A DNA stretch of 64,000 nucleotides. It comes from Euphorbia lathyris. Its lineage: Eukaryota; Streptophyta; Magnoliopsida; Malpighiales; Euphorbiaceae. Position numbers and translations under genes: made by a program. Positions 11,091-22,520 of this stretch are shown piece after piece (position 1 is the first letter of the stretch; each line of letters starts with the position of its first letter). The stretch is from contig NC_088916.1 of assembly GCF_963576675.1 (NCBI RefSeq), forward strand, positions 3,239,001-3,303,000, written 5' to 3'. Under the pieces are notes generated by a model. The model was given only the letters and a program-made list of their open reading frames with translations. It was not told the DNA's origin and did not search any database.

Positions 11091-12617
11091 AGATATGAGC
11101 AATTTTACATTTAACATCTAAAATAGTGCAATTTTACTCCTAAGGTTGGTAGCCAATAGCAATTTTATCGAATATGAGAAACTAAACAATTGTTTAATTA
11201 AAGCAAAATAGATGACTCTAGATTCAATCAACTTGATGTCACAAAAACTAAATAGGACAAGATTCTTGAAAGCTGAAACAGAAAATCGAGACATACAAAC
11301 ATACATAAAATGAGTTTTCAGACACGGAATTAAGCAAAAAGAAAACCTAGAATCAAATTTAGGATCTTAGGAACAATAATAAAGTGAAAATTTGGACCAA
11401 AATAGACTCTATAATACCGAAATGACGTCACAAAAAATATGGGCAGAATGTGTAAAAGAATAACAAAAAACGGAAATTATGAACTTCGAACGATGGGAAC
11501 TTTACAACCGGACTTGGAGTAGACGAAATAAAGAAAAAAAGCTAAGAATTGCTTACTTAGAGTTGGAAAAACTCAAAAACCAAGGCTAAAAACTAAAGAA
11601 AAAGACTTGAGGGATTCAGAAGAGATGGTTGTGATGAGCTTATTGTGTATTGAAATGAGGAGGATGACTCCATTTATAGTTGAAGATGGTGGGTGTAGTT
11701 GTAAATAACTCCTAACTTTCCTCCACTAACTACTAACTTCCCCTATTTTAGTTTATTTAGTTGCTATGTAGGTGGATAGTTAAATTGGTTAGAGTAAGAG
11801 TATGAATAGCAACCAATTTAACTAACAATTTCACCAGTTTTGATCATATGGACCTTAATGACCATGTAATATTTGGTCATTCACAATTAGATCTAGGCTT
11901 ATTAGAACCATATGGTGGAGATTCAAAGCATCATAAGGCTTAGAATTAATAAGACTATATCTAACGGTCAATGACCAAATTCATTTGGTCATTAAGGTCC
12001 ATGTGAACACTGCTGCAATTTCACATATTCTAGGCACGGGCATTACATCCAAACTTTATTTCTCCTTACATACATACCCGAATTAGATCCACGAACACAT
12101 CCCAGATTCTTCGGGACGTTTAGTTTCTGGAACATTTAACCTCGTGAGAAAATTCTTCTGTTTGATACTTCGAATGGTCAATTGAAGTAACGTTGGTACC
12201 GCAAACACGTACTCTAACTTCCAATATTTATTTCTCTCTCTATATTTTACACTTCACATATGAATCGTTTTATCACTAATTAGTTTCATATCATAAACAT
12301 ATTATTAGACATTATTTTTGTTTAAAAATAAAAAATATACTATCTTTTGTGTGAGTTAGATAAAAAAAATCAAAATATTTCACCAAATTTATAAATATTA
12401 ATCTCCAATTTTATCATTAAATCATAGAAAATATGAATATTTTTTTAATACAAACTAATATGCAATTCATGCAGAATAGGGAACAAAATATATATGTTGT
12501 ATAATAATGCCTCAAACTGGCCTAACTTATAAATGTTAGGGATAAAATTTCTCCTGACTGCCAACATTAAGGATAAAGTTGCACCATTTTTTTTACATTA
12601 AAGCTAAAATTGCTTCG
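11091..12617. repeat. Non-coding repeat with inverted arms
   Basis: The left arm (about 11095-11160) has the phrases gagcaattttac and gtgcaattttactcct; the right arm (about 12523-12615) holds the inverse. The same phrases make up the cores of the hAT MITEs at 56851 and 57816 and a small patch near 31150-31270, so this is a related or chimeric element. Inside it, 11847-12005 forms a second inverted pair (atggaccttaatgacca and its complement). No coding region was found. LINE-2 ends exactly at its left arm. Confidence 0.5.
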
Positions 12618-12898
12618 GAACTGTTTAATCATCTATTTTGAAAAAACATATTATAAGGTTTCTACCATTTATCAATATTTACATGTTAGTTTTTTGTTTA
12701 TTTTTTTTATATATATTTAACTAAATATATCTTAGGTTTCAAGACATTCATAGTACGATACAAAATGAACATGATTTATCTTTTTATGCTAAATATAACG
12801 GTTAAAAATCTAAAAAAAATAGATAAATGGACTAAAGGCTTAATAATAACAAATAATAGAGACTAATGTACTTTTTAAAATAGAGAAACTAATGTATT
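12618..12898. repeat. M1 MITE, left part, split by LINE-B
   Basis: Degenerate M1 sequence (ctgtttaatcatctattttg, then aacatattataaggttt) that stops in the LINE-B target duplication at 12882-12898. It continues after LINE-B at 28602-28609 and, after the foldback element, at 29604-29630. Its own left terminus of about 40 bp is missing or replaced. Confidence 0.75.
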
Positions 12899-12946
12899 TT
12901 TTTTTTGGTAGGATAGGAAAAGAAAAAACAAACAAACAAAAGCTGA

Positions 12947-14610
12947 TTAACCCGGGATCAGCCTGGGAAAACTGACCCCCACCACGTCCTCCAAGATCAT
13001 AGAAGAAATGAAGACCGGAGGAGAAGAAAAGATAGAGAGCCCCAACATTCTTGAATGCCCTTCCACCGCAAGACGGTCCGCTACCCGATTTTGCTCCCTA
13101 TAAATATGAGCAAAGCTAAGAAAATCAAAGGAGGAGCCCATCCTTCTAATACCTTTGATTAAATTTTGGCTATTTAGGCAAATAGCATTGTTCTCAGATA
13201 TCATTTTAACCGCTTCCAGGTTATCCGACTCCACAAGAAGCTTCTTTACCCCCAGATTCTTTGTTAGCTTCAGGCCAGAAAAGATCCCCCAAAGCTCTGT
13301 AGAGAAAGACGAACCTACTCCCAAATTCTGAGAGAAACCAGAGGCCTAACTGCCACCATCATCTCTCAGGACCCCTCCTGCGGCAATTCTCCCATCCATT
13401 AGACAAGAGCCATCAGTGTTAAGCTTAACCACACCTTCGCTCGGCCTACACCAGCCTAAAAGATGGACCTCCTTCCTGAGACTGGCCCTAGCCAAGGGGT
13501 CTTCAACGTAGCTATCAACCAATGTGCTAATCTTTTTGGAAAAGAAATCTAAGACATTAGACAAAACCACCGTTTCTCCACCAAAAATCTCCTCATTTAT
13601 CCATCTCCAAATCTGATGGCAAACCACCACAAATAAAAGAACACCCTGATTCAACTCAGCCAGAAGATTCCCATTAATCCCATCCACAAACCAACCATTT
13701 TCAGGGTGGGCTAAAAAAGAAGAAAGCACATTTATAGGGAGAACTTTCCTCCAAACCTCTTTACTTTTCTCACAGTCTCTAAGAGCATGGCATAAAGTCT
13801 CATCATTACCTCTGCATCTGCCACAAGCTCCAGACTCCACCAGATGCCTCCTTTTCCTATCCACATTAGTAAGCAACCTGTTTTTAACCCCTAGCCACAG
13901 GAAACTTCTAATACGGTATGACACTTTTAAAGCCCAAATCGTCTTCCACACCCCCGGGGGCGAGGTATCCAACTCCTGATAGAACGCTTGAAAAGCAGAT
14001 TTACAAGAATAGGCCCCATTATTTGTCAAAGACCAACAGAAACTATCCTTGTCTTCAATATTACTACTAATCTGAACACCTCTAATTCTAAGGAGCGATT
14101 CTAGACTGAGATAGGAATCAAATTTCGACCAAATCCACTCACCCTCAGAATCCACTACATCTGCAATCCTCCAGATCTGAAATTCAACAGGCGGCAAAGA
14201 TTCATAAACTTCCAATAATGGCTTTTTTCCAATCCAAATATCATTCTAAAAACTGATGGATCTACCATTTCCCACATTCCACCCAATCCCTGAACAAAAC
14301 TCAGCAAACACCGCACTAATGCCTTTCCAAAGAAAGGAACAATTAACCACTCTATCCTTAGGACCCCCAAAAACCTTATCCTTACGATATTTCCCGCATA
14401 AAAGTTGAACCCAAAGAGCTGAGGGAAGCTGCCACATTCGCCACAGGAGTTTCATTAATAAGACTTTATTATTATCTCTGGCTTTCCTAATGCCCAGACC
14501 ACCCTTATCTTTAGGTTGACAAACCTCATTCTAAGGAACGAGGTGGATCTTCCTCCCCTCCTCAGCTTCTCCCTACAGGAACCTACGATTAATTTTATCA
14601 AGGTCCTTGA
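12947..14610 (-). pseudogene. LINE-B ORF2, 3' half: RT end, zf-RVT, RNase H
   Basis: Continues the RT from the other side of the Copia element (DLDKINRRFL at the junction), then the linker LLMKLLWRM, the zf-RVT region (about 13870-13740, CGRCRG and CHALRDC) and RNase H (about 13430-12990, NTDGS, ELWGIF, ESDNLEAV). Stops in frame near 14571, 14530, 14247 and 13346 stand where LINE-2 has Trp codons, so most are TGG to TAG changes. It encodes no usable protein. Confidence 0.88.
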
Positions 14611-15954
14611 TGTTGGTCCCTTGTAAGGTTGCAAATATAGTTCCAAGGGGGGGTTAGGAACTATTTTACCTTTTTTAAAATAATTTGGGCAAATTTCTTT
14701 TCTTTAAGAAAAGTTTATAAAACAGCGGCACTTAACACTCAGCAAGACACTGGCTTAGTCAACTAGTGACTAGGACAGCTTCGTTGCTTAGGTCAGGAAA
14801 TAGCACTTAGAGTCTATTCCTGAACCTGCTCGTTGGTAGCGCACAACTCAGCTTGACCTCTTTTACTTGGTCAGTTTTAGTTTGTTTTAAGCAAGCAATA
14901 TAAATAAGGAGTTAAGGTTTAAGAAAACTTCACTCAGCAGATTTATCCAGGTTCGGCTTCTTCTAAGCCTACGTCCTGTCCCCGGAACACTTCCGAGATT
15001 TCAAATCCTCTACTGAGCTCTTTAAAGGTAGAGCCTCAAACCTTTTACAATATCAGCAATTGAGTATGACAAGAGTACCTTCCTCTATACTTCTACTCAA
15101 TCCTAATCTCTCCGCTGAGTACTTAAAACCGAGTACTCAGCCTCTCCTTTCTACTTCTAGAAATGATAAAGATTTTTGTCCTAAACAACAATTGCTAGAA
15201 CACCTTAGATGATTGAAAAACAACCACTCTAGACTTTTACACAGATATGAAAATGTAGTGTAAGAATTTTGCTTTGCTTCTTGCTTGCAGAACTTGTAGA
15301 GATTTGGACAGCGTAATGGCTTGATCAAGTTCTGTATTTAGTGAAGCTTGTGATGGCACTATTTATAGAGACGTCTGGCCATTCGGTCATTTCGAATTTC
15401 GAAATAACCGTTGGAGGGAAACGGCTATGTGTCGTTGTCATCCTGACTTGCATAAAGCTCTTGGCCAATCACAATCGTGTATCTTCTGTCCTCGGTCAGC
15501 ACAGCAGATGGTCTCTCCTTTTATGGTAAAGTCAACTGGACAGCATACTGTGTCGTCTGAACTTTGCTAAAAGAAGAAACACTTTGTCTGGAAGTTTTCC
15601 TCTGCCGGTCTGCTGTCTTGTACGCTTTGTCGAGACTACTCAGCAGCTTCATTGTGAAGTTGTTCCATAAGGTCTTTTAGATCCTTCCGTTTGCTGAGTT
15701 GCGTTTTTGTCCAAAACGACAACGTCTTGACATACGCGGGCCGAGTGTACTGAGTTGTTTGACTTGGGCCTTGGCTTCCGTATTGGGCTTGGGCCTTCCA
15801 ATCCTTATGACTTATAATATTTATACTCAACATTGAACAAACACATTAGTAGAATAAATCAACGCATTTAAACTTAGTGTGTTTAGAATATGTATTCTAA
15901 TTTATACTTAAACAATTTTGTCAAATCAAAATTATGTGGAAAGGTGTTTCAACA
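14611..15954 (-). repeat. 3' LTR of the Copia element
   Basis: 1,344 bp, near identical to 24338-25683. A TATAAATAG box (minus strand, 15359-15367) is conserved in both LTRs. It contains many CTCAGC/GCTGAG-like pieces, a phrase that is also common through the element. Confidence 0.95.
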
Positions 15955-15968
15955 AACTCCCCCATTTT
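15955..15968 (-). promoter_or_regulatory. Polypurine tract of the Copia element
   Basis: On the minus strand AAAATGGGGGAGTT lies directly against the 3' LTR. This is the usual Copia plus-strand primer position and composition. Confidence 0.9.
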
Positions 15969-16472
15969 GATGTTGGCAAAACTGTTCAGCAAGGAACTCA
16001 GTATGAGCTCCCCCATGATAGTTGACCTTTTTAATTAAGTGAACTCCCCCGTAAGGACTGAACTACTGACTTAGTTTTATTCTAAACATTCTAAGGTTTA
16101 ACTAAATAAGTCTAAGATCAGATTTCAGGTATAGGTCAGCTTATGGGTCATATTCTATTTTACTCAGAATTCAGCGGAAGTAATGTATAGTGACAGAGCG
16201 CGCTGAGCAAATTATTGTTCAATGAGTTCTTTATCAGAATGTATCATAAGATCATAGTATGATGTCAAACATGTTATCAGCATATCATTTAGTCAATAAA
16301 TATTATAAGTGTTAAGCATAGCTGATATAACGAAGATACATAATAACTCAGTACTTAATAACATATATCATAACTCAGTATTTGAATAAGAAAAGGAAGT
16401 ATGATATATTGATAGAAGTCAACAGTTGCACAGCAAAAGAAATAAATTAGCAAAAATTAAGACCTAGCCTAA

Positions 16473-19417
16473 CTATTTATTTTTCTTGCCCTGTGACTGA
16501 CTTCTCTTGTACTGACGTTGCTCATGCTGAGCTCTAGCAGCTTGCGCTTTCTCCCCCGTTTTGTCAACTTCAGGGAGCTTAAACGCATCGGTTAAGACAG
16601 CGCGAGTCAGTTCTTGTGAAAGCTCTTTGAGTTTGTCAGCACTTTCATTTACCCCATCAAAAATGCCAACGCCATCAGCGGATACTTCGACTGGTATATG
16701 AAGATCAGCAGCACTGAGCATATTCACACTGAAGGCTTGTGCTTTGGCTTGCCAAATGAGAGCTTCAGTGAGACCAGCAAAGACTTGGTGGAAGGTTTTT
16801 AAGAGTGCTGAGTCATAATGATGACGCTGGATATTGTTATGACGGATGTGAGTGAAGGATTGCCGTGCAATAGATAGCAACTCATTTTGCTTCATCGAGT
16901 CAGTATCCATCTCTTGCTTGTTGAGATTAAGGAGCCGAATGGCCTCACCAATTTGCTCGACTGAGCACTGACTATAGGATACCATTTGCTCATTTGTCTT
17001 AAGTTGCTCAGTATGAAGCTGAGCAAAGAGCATCTTGAGTTTTGAGGAAGTGGCATAGTCAGTGTTCACAGCAGATAATTTCTGAACTTGCTGATGGAGG
17101 GAGTTCAGATGTTGAATTGTTGACAGCTGTATCTCTGCCAACTTAGCAATGGAATCCTGCTTAGCTTGCTGGGCTTGTAATGATAGGACGACATTCAGCA
17201 AATCCTTGAGTCCCTTGACTTCGTTGAGAAGTAGAGTGACTTGAGAGAACTGAGTTGCGGCAGGAATTAAAGATCCAGCAGCAGGCGAAGCGGAATGTTG
17301 AAGATCGTGGATGAGTGCTTGCACTGAGTCAAGGAGCTTTTTGCCGGACTCAGTGGTATCCTGATGTACATCAGTATGACCAGAAGAAAGTGGGGTGAAA
17401 GGAATACCCTGGTCAGTGACTGGATGACTTGGCTCAATCTGCACTTGAGTTGGAGGTAAGTTTGATTGATCAGCAGAGAGGTTGTTGATGATGGAAGTCA
17501 TAACCCGAACACTGTCTGTGCTGACGGCAGAGGGATGAGGAGTCAGCATTATGCTTGAGGAAACAGCATGGGCAGTGCTTGGTTCAACCTGACTTGTAGA
17601 AGTGGTTGAAGTGTTATGCTCGGCATGTTCCTGTTGAGAAGAAACAGAGGCTTGTTTTTCCAACGGCGTTGTAGTAGAGGAAGTTGAGGCCGTTTGAAAA
17701 ATTTTAATTGGACGGTAGAAGGATCCTTTGTTGTCTTGGAGAGGACAAGTTGAGGAATGGATGGTGGTTGCACAGGAGGGTCACTGACTATTACCTCACT
17801 GGCCTTAACCAGTTTTCGCCTTCTACGTGGTGGAGTGGTATGATGAGCAGGTTCTATTGAGTGAGTAGGAGAAGGTTCCTTTTGCTCAGTCTGAATCTGG
17901 TCAGCTTGCTCTTCAACTTGTTCAACTCCCGCAGCCAACTCAGTGTCAGTCTGCACAGCACCACCTGCTAACCCAGCGTCAGCGTCCTCAGCTTCAATTT
18001 CGCTGGCATATTCTTCAGACTCCTCAGCGTCATTCTGACCGCTGGTTTCATCATCTTCTTCTTCTTCCTCAGTATTATCTCCATCAAGTTCTTCCTCAAC
18101 TTGGGAGATGAAGTGGTCATCTAACTGGACCTCAGTTCCCTCAGCATCAGTGCCTTGACATTGAGTGAAGTGAGAATCACCCGGTACAATAAAATCCGTC
18201 GGTATGACGTCGAGAAGGGCCAGTGTTGAAGACTTCTGCTTCTTCTGAGGGAGCTCAGCAGCTGCCTCAGTGTTAGGCTCATCTTGCCTACTTCTCTTCT
18301 CAGCTGACTTTCCAGCTGACCTCTGCCTCTTTGCTGGAGACACAACATTAGGTGTCTCAGCAGATTTTCTCTTGCGAGAAGCTGGGGCCTTAGTTCTTTG
18401 CCCTTTCTTAGGCTCAGCTATAGTCTCCTCAGTCTGATCAGCTTGGCCAGCAGCAGCAGCAGCTTTTCCTTTCTTCAAAGGCTGCCCATATTTCAGTGCC
18501 CTCAGCGAGGCCGCTGTGATTTCGGTTCCTCTGAAAGATTCCTCGCCTTCAAGGTCAATCTTGTGGTCGATGAGGATCCTGGTAATGATTGATCCCAACC
18601 TCATTGTACCCGTGCTGCGTAGGAACCCAGCAACTAGGAAGACGGGCATGTTGATGGGGGTGTACGTCAGCATGTGCCATATGAAGCACTGTTCAAAGTT
18701 CGTTGCTGAGGTCGTGCAGTTTATCTTAGGGTAAATGAAGTAGCTCAGCAAGTAGTGAGCCATCTTTTGGTGCTGTCCCATTGAAGATGCTGAGATCTCG
18801 CCTGAGTGACCCACAGGTTTGCAGAAAGTATGGACGTAGTCGGTCTTGTCCTGATCTCCAGACTTCCTCAGCCTCACTCCCTCAGTTTTAAGTTGGAGGA
18901 GATTTCCCAAGTACAGAGGGTTGATGAAGATCGTCTTTCCTTTTACTTTAGTGCTTAGATAGTCAGGGGAGTCATTGGCAACCATGAGATTGTGGTAAAA
19001 CTCCCTTACCAGGTCAGGATACGTTTCATCTCTAACGGAGGACAGCCCAGTCCATTCGTTCTTTGCAATCCATTCGGCAAACGGTTGTTCATGTTGGACG
19101 AAGTGCTCAGAAACCCATCTGGAGGGCTCAACTTTCCATTCGAGAACACTTTCGAAGACTTTGGAGTAGGTTCGTATTTTCACAGCTTTCTCTTTTTCAG
19201 AGTTTTGATCAGTTTTACCCTTGCTAGAGGTGGAAGGGTTTCGTGAAGGTTCATCGGAGCTGGACTTATTTTGGCCGGCACCGGAGACGTTGAAGGATAG
19301 CTTACTCATGCTTCTAAGATGGAGAGAATAGAGGTATTTGAGAGAGAGAAATTTGGGTGATTTCGTAGCCTTAAAGATTTGTTGAGCGTAATGAGTAAAA
19401 GATGGGGAATTGCCCAT
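16473..19417 (-). pseudogene. Env-like ORF of the Copia element, one frameshift
   Basis: Two overlapping frames (17549-19417, 622 residues; 16473-17663, 396 residues) that together look like one gene of about 980 residues, shifted in the A/T run at about 17697-17706. The start is at 19417, or 36 codons later at MSKLSF. The first half has a globular region (WVSEHFVQHEQPFAEW, about residues 90-300) resembling the 'putative plant transposon protein' domain found in Sirevirus 3' ORFs. Next comes a Lys/Arg-rich basic stretch, an acidic Glu/Asp stretch, and a Gln/Ser/Thr-rich tail with heptad-like helices. I see no clear signal peptide or strong membrane segment. The position after RNase H matches the env-like gene of Sireviruses, but its function is unknown. 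Confidence 0.8.
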
Positions 19418-19787
19418 GATTTATAGACGAGTTGAACGGTGTGGATCTTAACCAAATCCATGTGTCAGTTGCCTTGGGATCATGTACCGACAGGGATCCT
19501 GGCATTTATGACACATTACGGCGAATACGTCATCCTAGGTTATACGCGTGCTTGGAATTTATGCTAACGGATTAATCACTCAGTATTTAGAATGTCAAGC
19601 GTTTGATATTCTGAGAGGTCAGTGCATTATTTAAGGATGATTTTAAGTTCAAGTTCTAAACTAATTTACTCAGTGTGCAAGTTTACTCAGTATTGTATAT
19701 TCAGTCAGTTTCAAGAGATACTCAGCAAACAATAAATCATTCAGCATGTAATTCACTCAGCATTCAATATTCATTTAGCACAGGAAT

Positions 19788-21559
19788 TTACTGAAGAGGA
19801 TTAAACATACCAATTGCTTCTCTCAGTATGCTGAACTGCTCACGAGCCAGTGGCTTCGTGAAGATATCCGCCAGCTGTTCGTCCGTTGGGACATAAGTCA
19901 GCTTAATTTCTTTCTTAAGTACATGATCTCTGATGAAATGATGTCTTATGCTGACATGCTTCATCCTGCTGTGCTGGATTGGGTTCTTTGAGAGGTCAAT
20001 TGCACTCTTGTTGTCGCATTTGACTTCAATTGTCTTTGTTTGAACACCATAATCTTCAAGCTGTTGCTTAATCCAAAGGACTTGAGCAACACAGCTTCCA
20101 GCAGCAATGTACTCAGCTTCAGTTGTGGACAGGGCTACTGACGCCTGCTTCTTGCTGAACCAAGATACAAGACAGCTTCCTAGGAATTGGCATCCTCTAG
20201 AGGTGCTTTTTCTTTCCAGCTTATCTCGTCCATAGTCAGCGTCAGTGTATCCGATGAGTGTAAAGTCATGAGTATTTGGATACCACAGACCTGCATTGAC
20301 TGAGCTTTGCAAATATCTAAGGATCCTTTTTACAGCTATGTAATGGGATTCCTTAGGGTTAGCTTGATATCTAGCACAATAACATACTGAGAACTAAATG
20401 TCCGGTCTACTTGCTGTTAAGTAAAGTAAAGAGCTAATCATACCTCGGTATAACTTGCTGTCTACTGACTTACCATTTTCATCGGCACAAAGGACAGTGT
20501 CAGTGCCCATAGGAGTGGATATTGGCTTACAATGTTCTAGTTCATATTTCTTCAATATCTCCTTGGCATATTTAGCTTGACTTATGAATATGCCATTCTT
20601 TCCTTGCTTAATTTGAAGTCCGAGGAAGAAGTTGAGTTCTTCCATCATTGACATTTCGAATTCAGTCTGCATTTGTTTGCGTAGTCTATACCTTCTTGCT
20701 GACTGTAGCCCTGAGCTACAAGTCTTGCCTTGTTTCTGACTACGTTTCCTTGCTCATCTAGCTTGTTCCTGAAGACCCATCTTGTTCCAATGGTCTTTTG
20801 GCTCCTAGGATGTGTCACTAGCTCCCATACATTATTCCTCCTGAACTGATTGAGTTCCTCTTGCATGGCATTCATCCAGAATTCATCATCCTCAGCTTCG
20901 GCAAAGTTCTTCGGCTCAAGTACTGAGACAAAAGCTACATTGCCGAGATATTTCCTTAGTTGATTTCTTGTCATCAGCGTATTTCCAGCTGAGTCAAGAA
21001 TTGCATTTTCTGAATGCGCTCTTGGGACTCTTATCTCCTTTGGTAGACTTATGTCTTGATCTATCTGTGTTTCAACATTCTCTGCAGAAGTAGATGGGTC
21101 AGTGAAAGTAATTTTAGGTTCACTCTTACTTTTGGTCAGCCGTTTTATGAAGGACTCAGTGGCTGGTTCTTGATCAGCAGGTGCTGAGTTTGGTTCATCT
21201 TCTGTCAGCGACTGGTATCTTCCTGCAGGGTTAGTTTCATCGAATTGCACATGTATAGATTCTTCTAATACTTGAGTTCTCTTATTAAAAACTCTGTATG
21301 CTTTGCTGTTTGTTGAGTAGCCTAGAAAGATAGCCTCATCAGCTTTTGAATCAAATTTGGCTAAGCTATCTTTGGTATTTAAAATAAAACACCTACAGCC
21401 AAAGGCACGAAAGTATCCAATGTTGGGCTTTCGTCCTTTCCAAAGTTCATATGGGGTTTTCTTAAGTATAGGTCTAACTAAAGCCCTATTCAGAATATAG
21501 CATGTTGTGTTGACAGCTTCTCCCCAAAAATACTTTGGAAGCCTATGCTCATCCAGCAT
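19788..21559 (-). pseudogene. Copia pol, 3' part: integrase end, RT remnant, RNase H
   Basis: 20645-21559 holds the integrase C-terminal part and the start of RT (NNVWELV, ARLVAQGYSQQEGIDY). At about 20672-20680 the text jumps from EGIDYA to the thumb region (MQTEFEMSMMEELNFFLG), so the palm with the catalytic YVDD is deleted, an estimated 130-140 codons. A TAG stands at 20394-20396 after ASRPDI in place of Gln. RNase H (19788-20340) is well kept: YTDADYG, SKKQASVALSTTEAEY, DNKSAI and the end GMFNPLQ. RT activity is impossible from this copy. Confidence 0.92.
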
Positions 21560-22515
21560 TATCCTAGCAATCTCAACCAGAGTTCTGTTCTTCCTTTCAA
21601 CAACCCCATTTTGCTGAGGCGTTCGAGGAGCAGAGAAATTGTGGTCAATGCCGCTGGCTTCACAGAATTCAACAAACTTTTGGTTCTTGAATTCTCCACC
21701 ATTTCACTACGGATATGAGCTAATTTTAGGTCTTTCTCATTTTCAATTTTTCTAACCAAGTTTGAAAATGTCTCAAAAGTCTCATCCTTACTGGTCAGCA
21801 GGATAACCCATGTGTACCGAGAGAAATCATCTACAATAACCAAGGAAAACCTTCTTCCACCCAGACTCAGCGGCTGGACTGGACCAAAGAGATCCAAGTG
21901 TAGCATTTCTAACGGACGTTTAGTTGAGACAATGTTTTTACTTTGAAAAGATTGCTTGGTTTGTTTTCCAGCTTGGCAGGCATGGCATAGTTGATCTCTT
22001 TGAAATTTAAGTTCAGGCAGTCCCTCAACCAATTGCTTTCTTGCTAATTTGGCCAGGAGGTCCATGCTTACATGACCAAGTCTCATGTGCCATAGCCAGG
22101 AATTTTCTTCCTTTGTGACTAAGCATACAGTTTTTGAAAACTTCTTTTCGAGGTTTAGCATAAAGACATTGTCTATCCGAGGGGCAGTTAAAATTAACTC
22201 ATTTGATTTTCCCTCATATATTTTACATCCAGTTTCGTCAAATATAACTTTTCTTCCATTATCACATAGCTGAGCTACGCTGAGTAAGTTATATTTGAGT
22301 CCGCTGACTAGGGAGACAGATTCAATAGTGGGATTACCTCCAATGGTGCCTGATCCTACTATTTTACCCTTTTTGTTGTCTCCAAAACTTACGCTTCCTC
22401 CTCGTTTACGTTCGAACGTGATGAATTGAGTTTCATCACCCGTCATATGCCTTGAGCATGCGCTGTCAATATACCACATTTTTGACTTCTCGGCACATCT
22501 CAGGCTTACCTGCAT
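21559..22515 (-). pseudogene. Copia pol, 5' part: protease and integrase
   Basis: Starts at the ATG at 22515, eight bases after the gag stop codon begins and in another frame. The aspartic protease motif is DSACSRHMTGD. GAG-pre-integrase follows, then the integrase zinc finger (H and H, then CHAC) and the core (LHLDLFGPV, VDDFSRYTW). The frame is lost at about 21705-21715, at the expected second Asp of the D,D,E triad, by what looks like a one-base deletion; integrase resumes in the next frame (IMLDEHRLPKYFWGEA). Ser/Ala in place of Ser/Gly in the protease motif is also seen in other plant Copia elements. Confidence 0.9.
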
Positions 22516-22520
22516 TGTGA

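Noticed and set aside
15137..15833. Short frames repeated at 24866-25562
   Set aside because: They lie in the two Copia LTRs and only reflect LTR identity.
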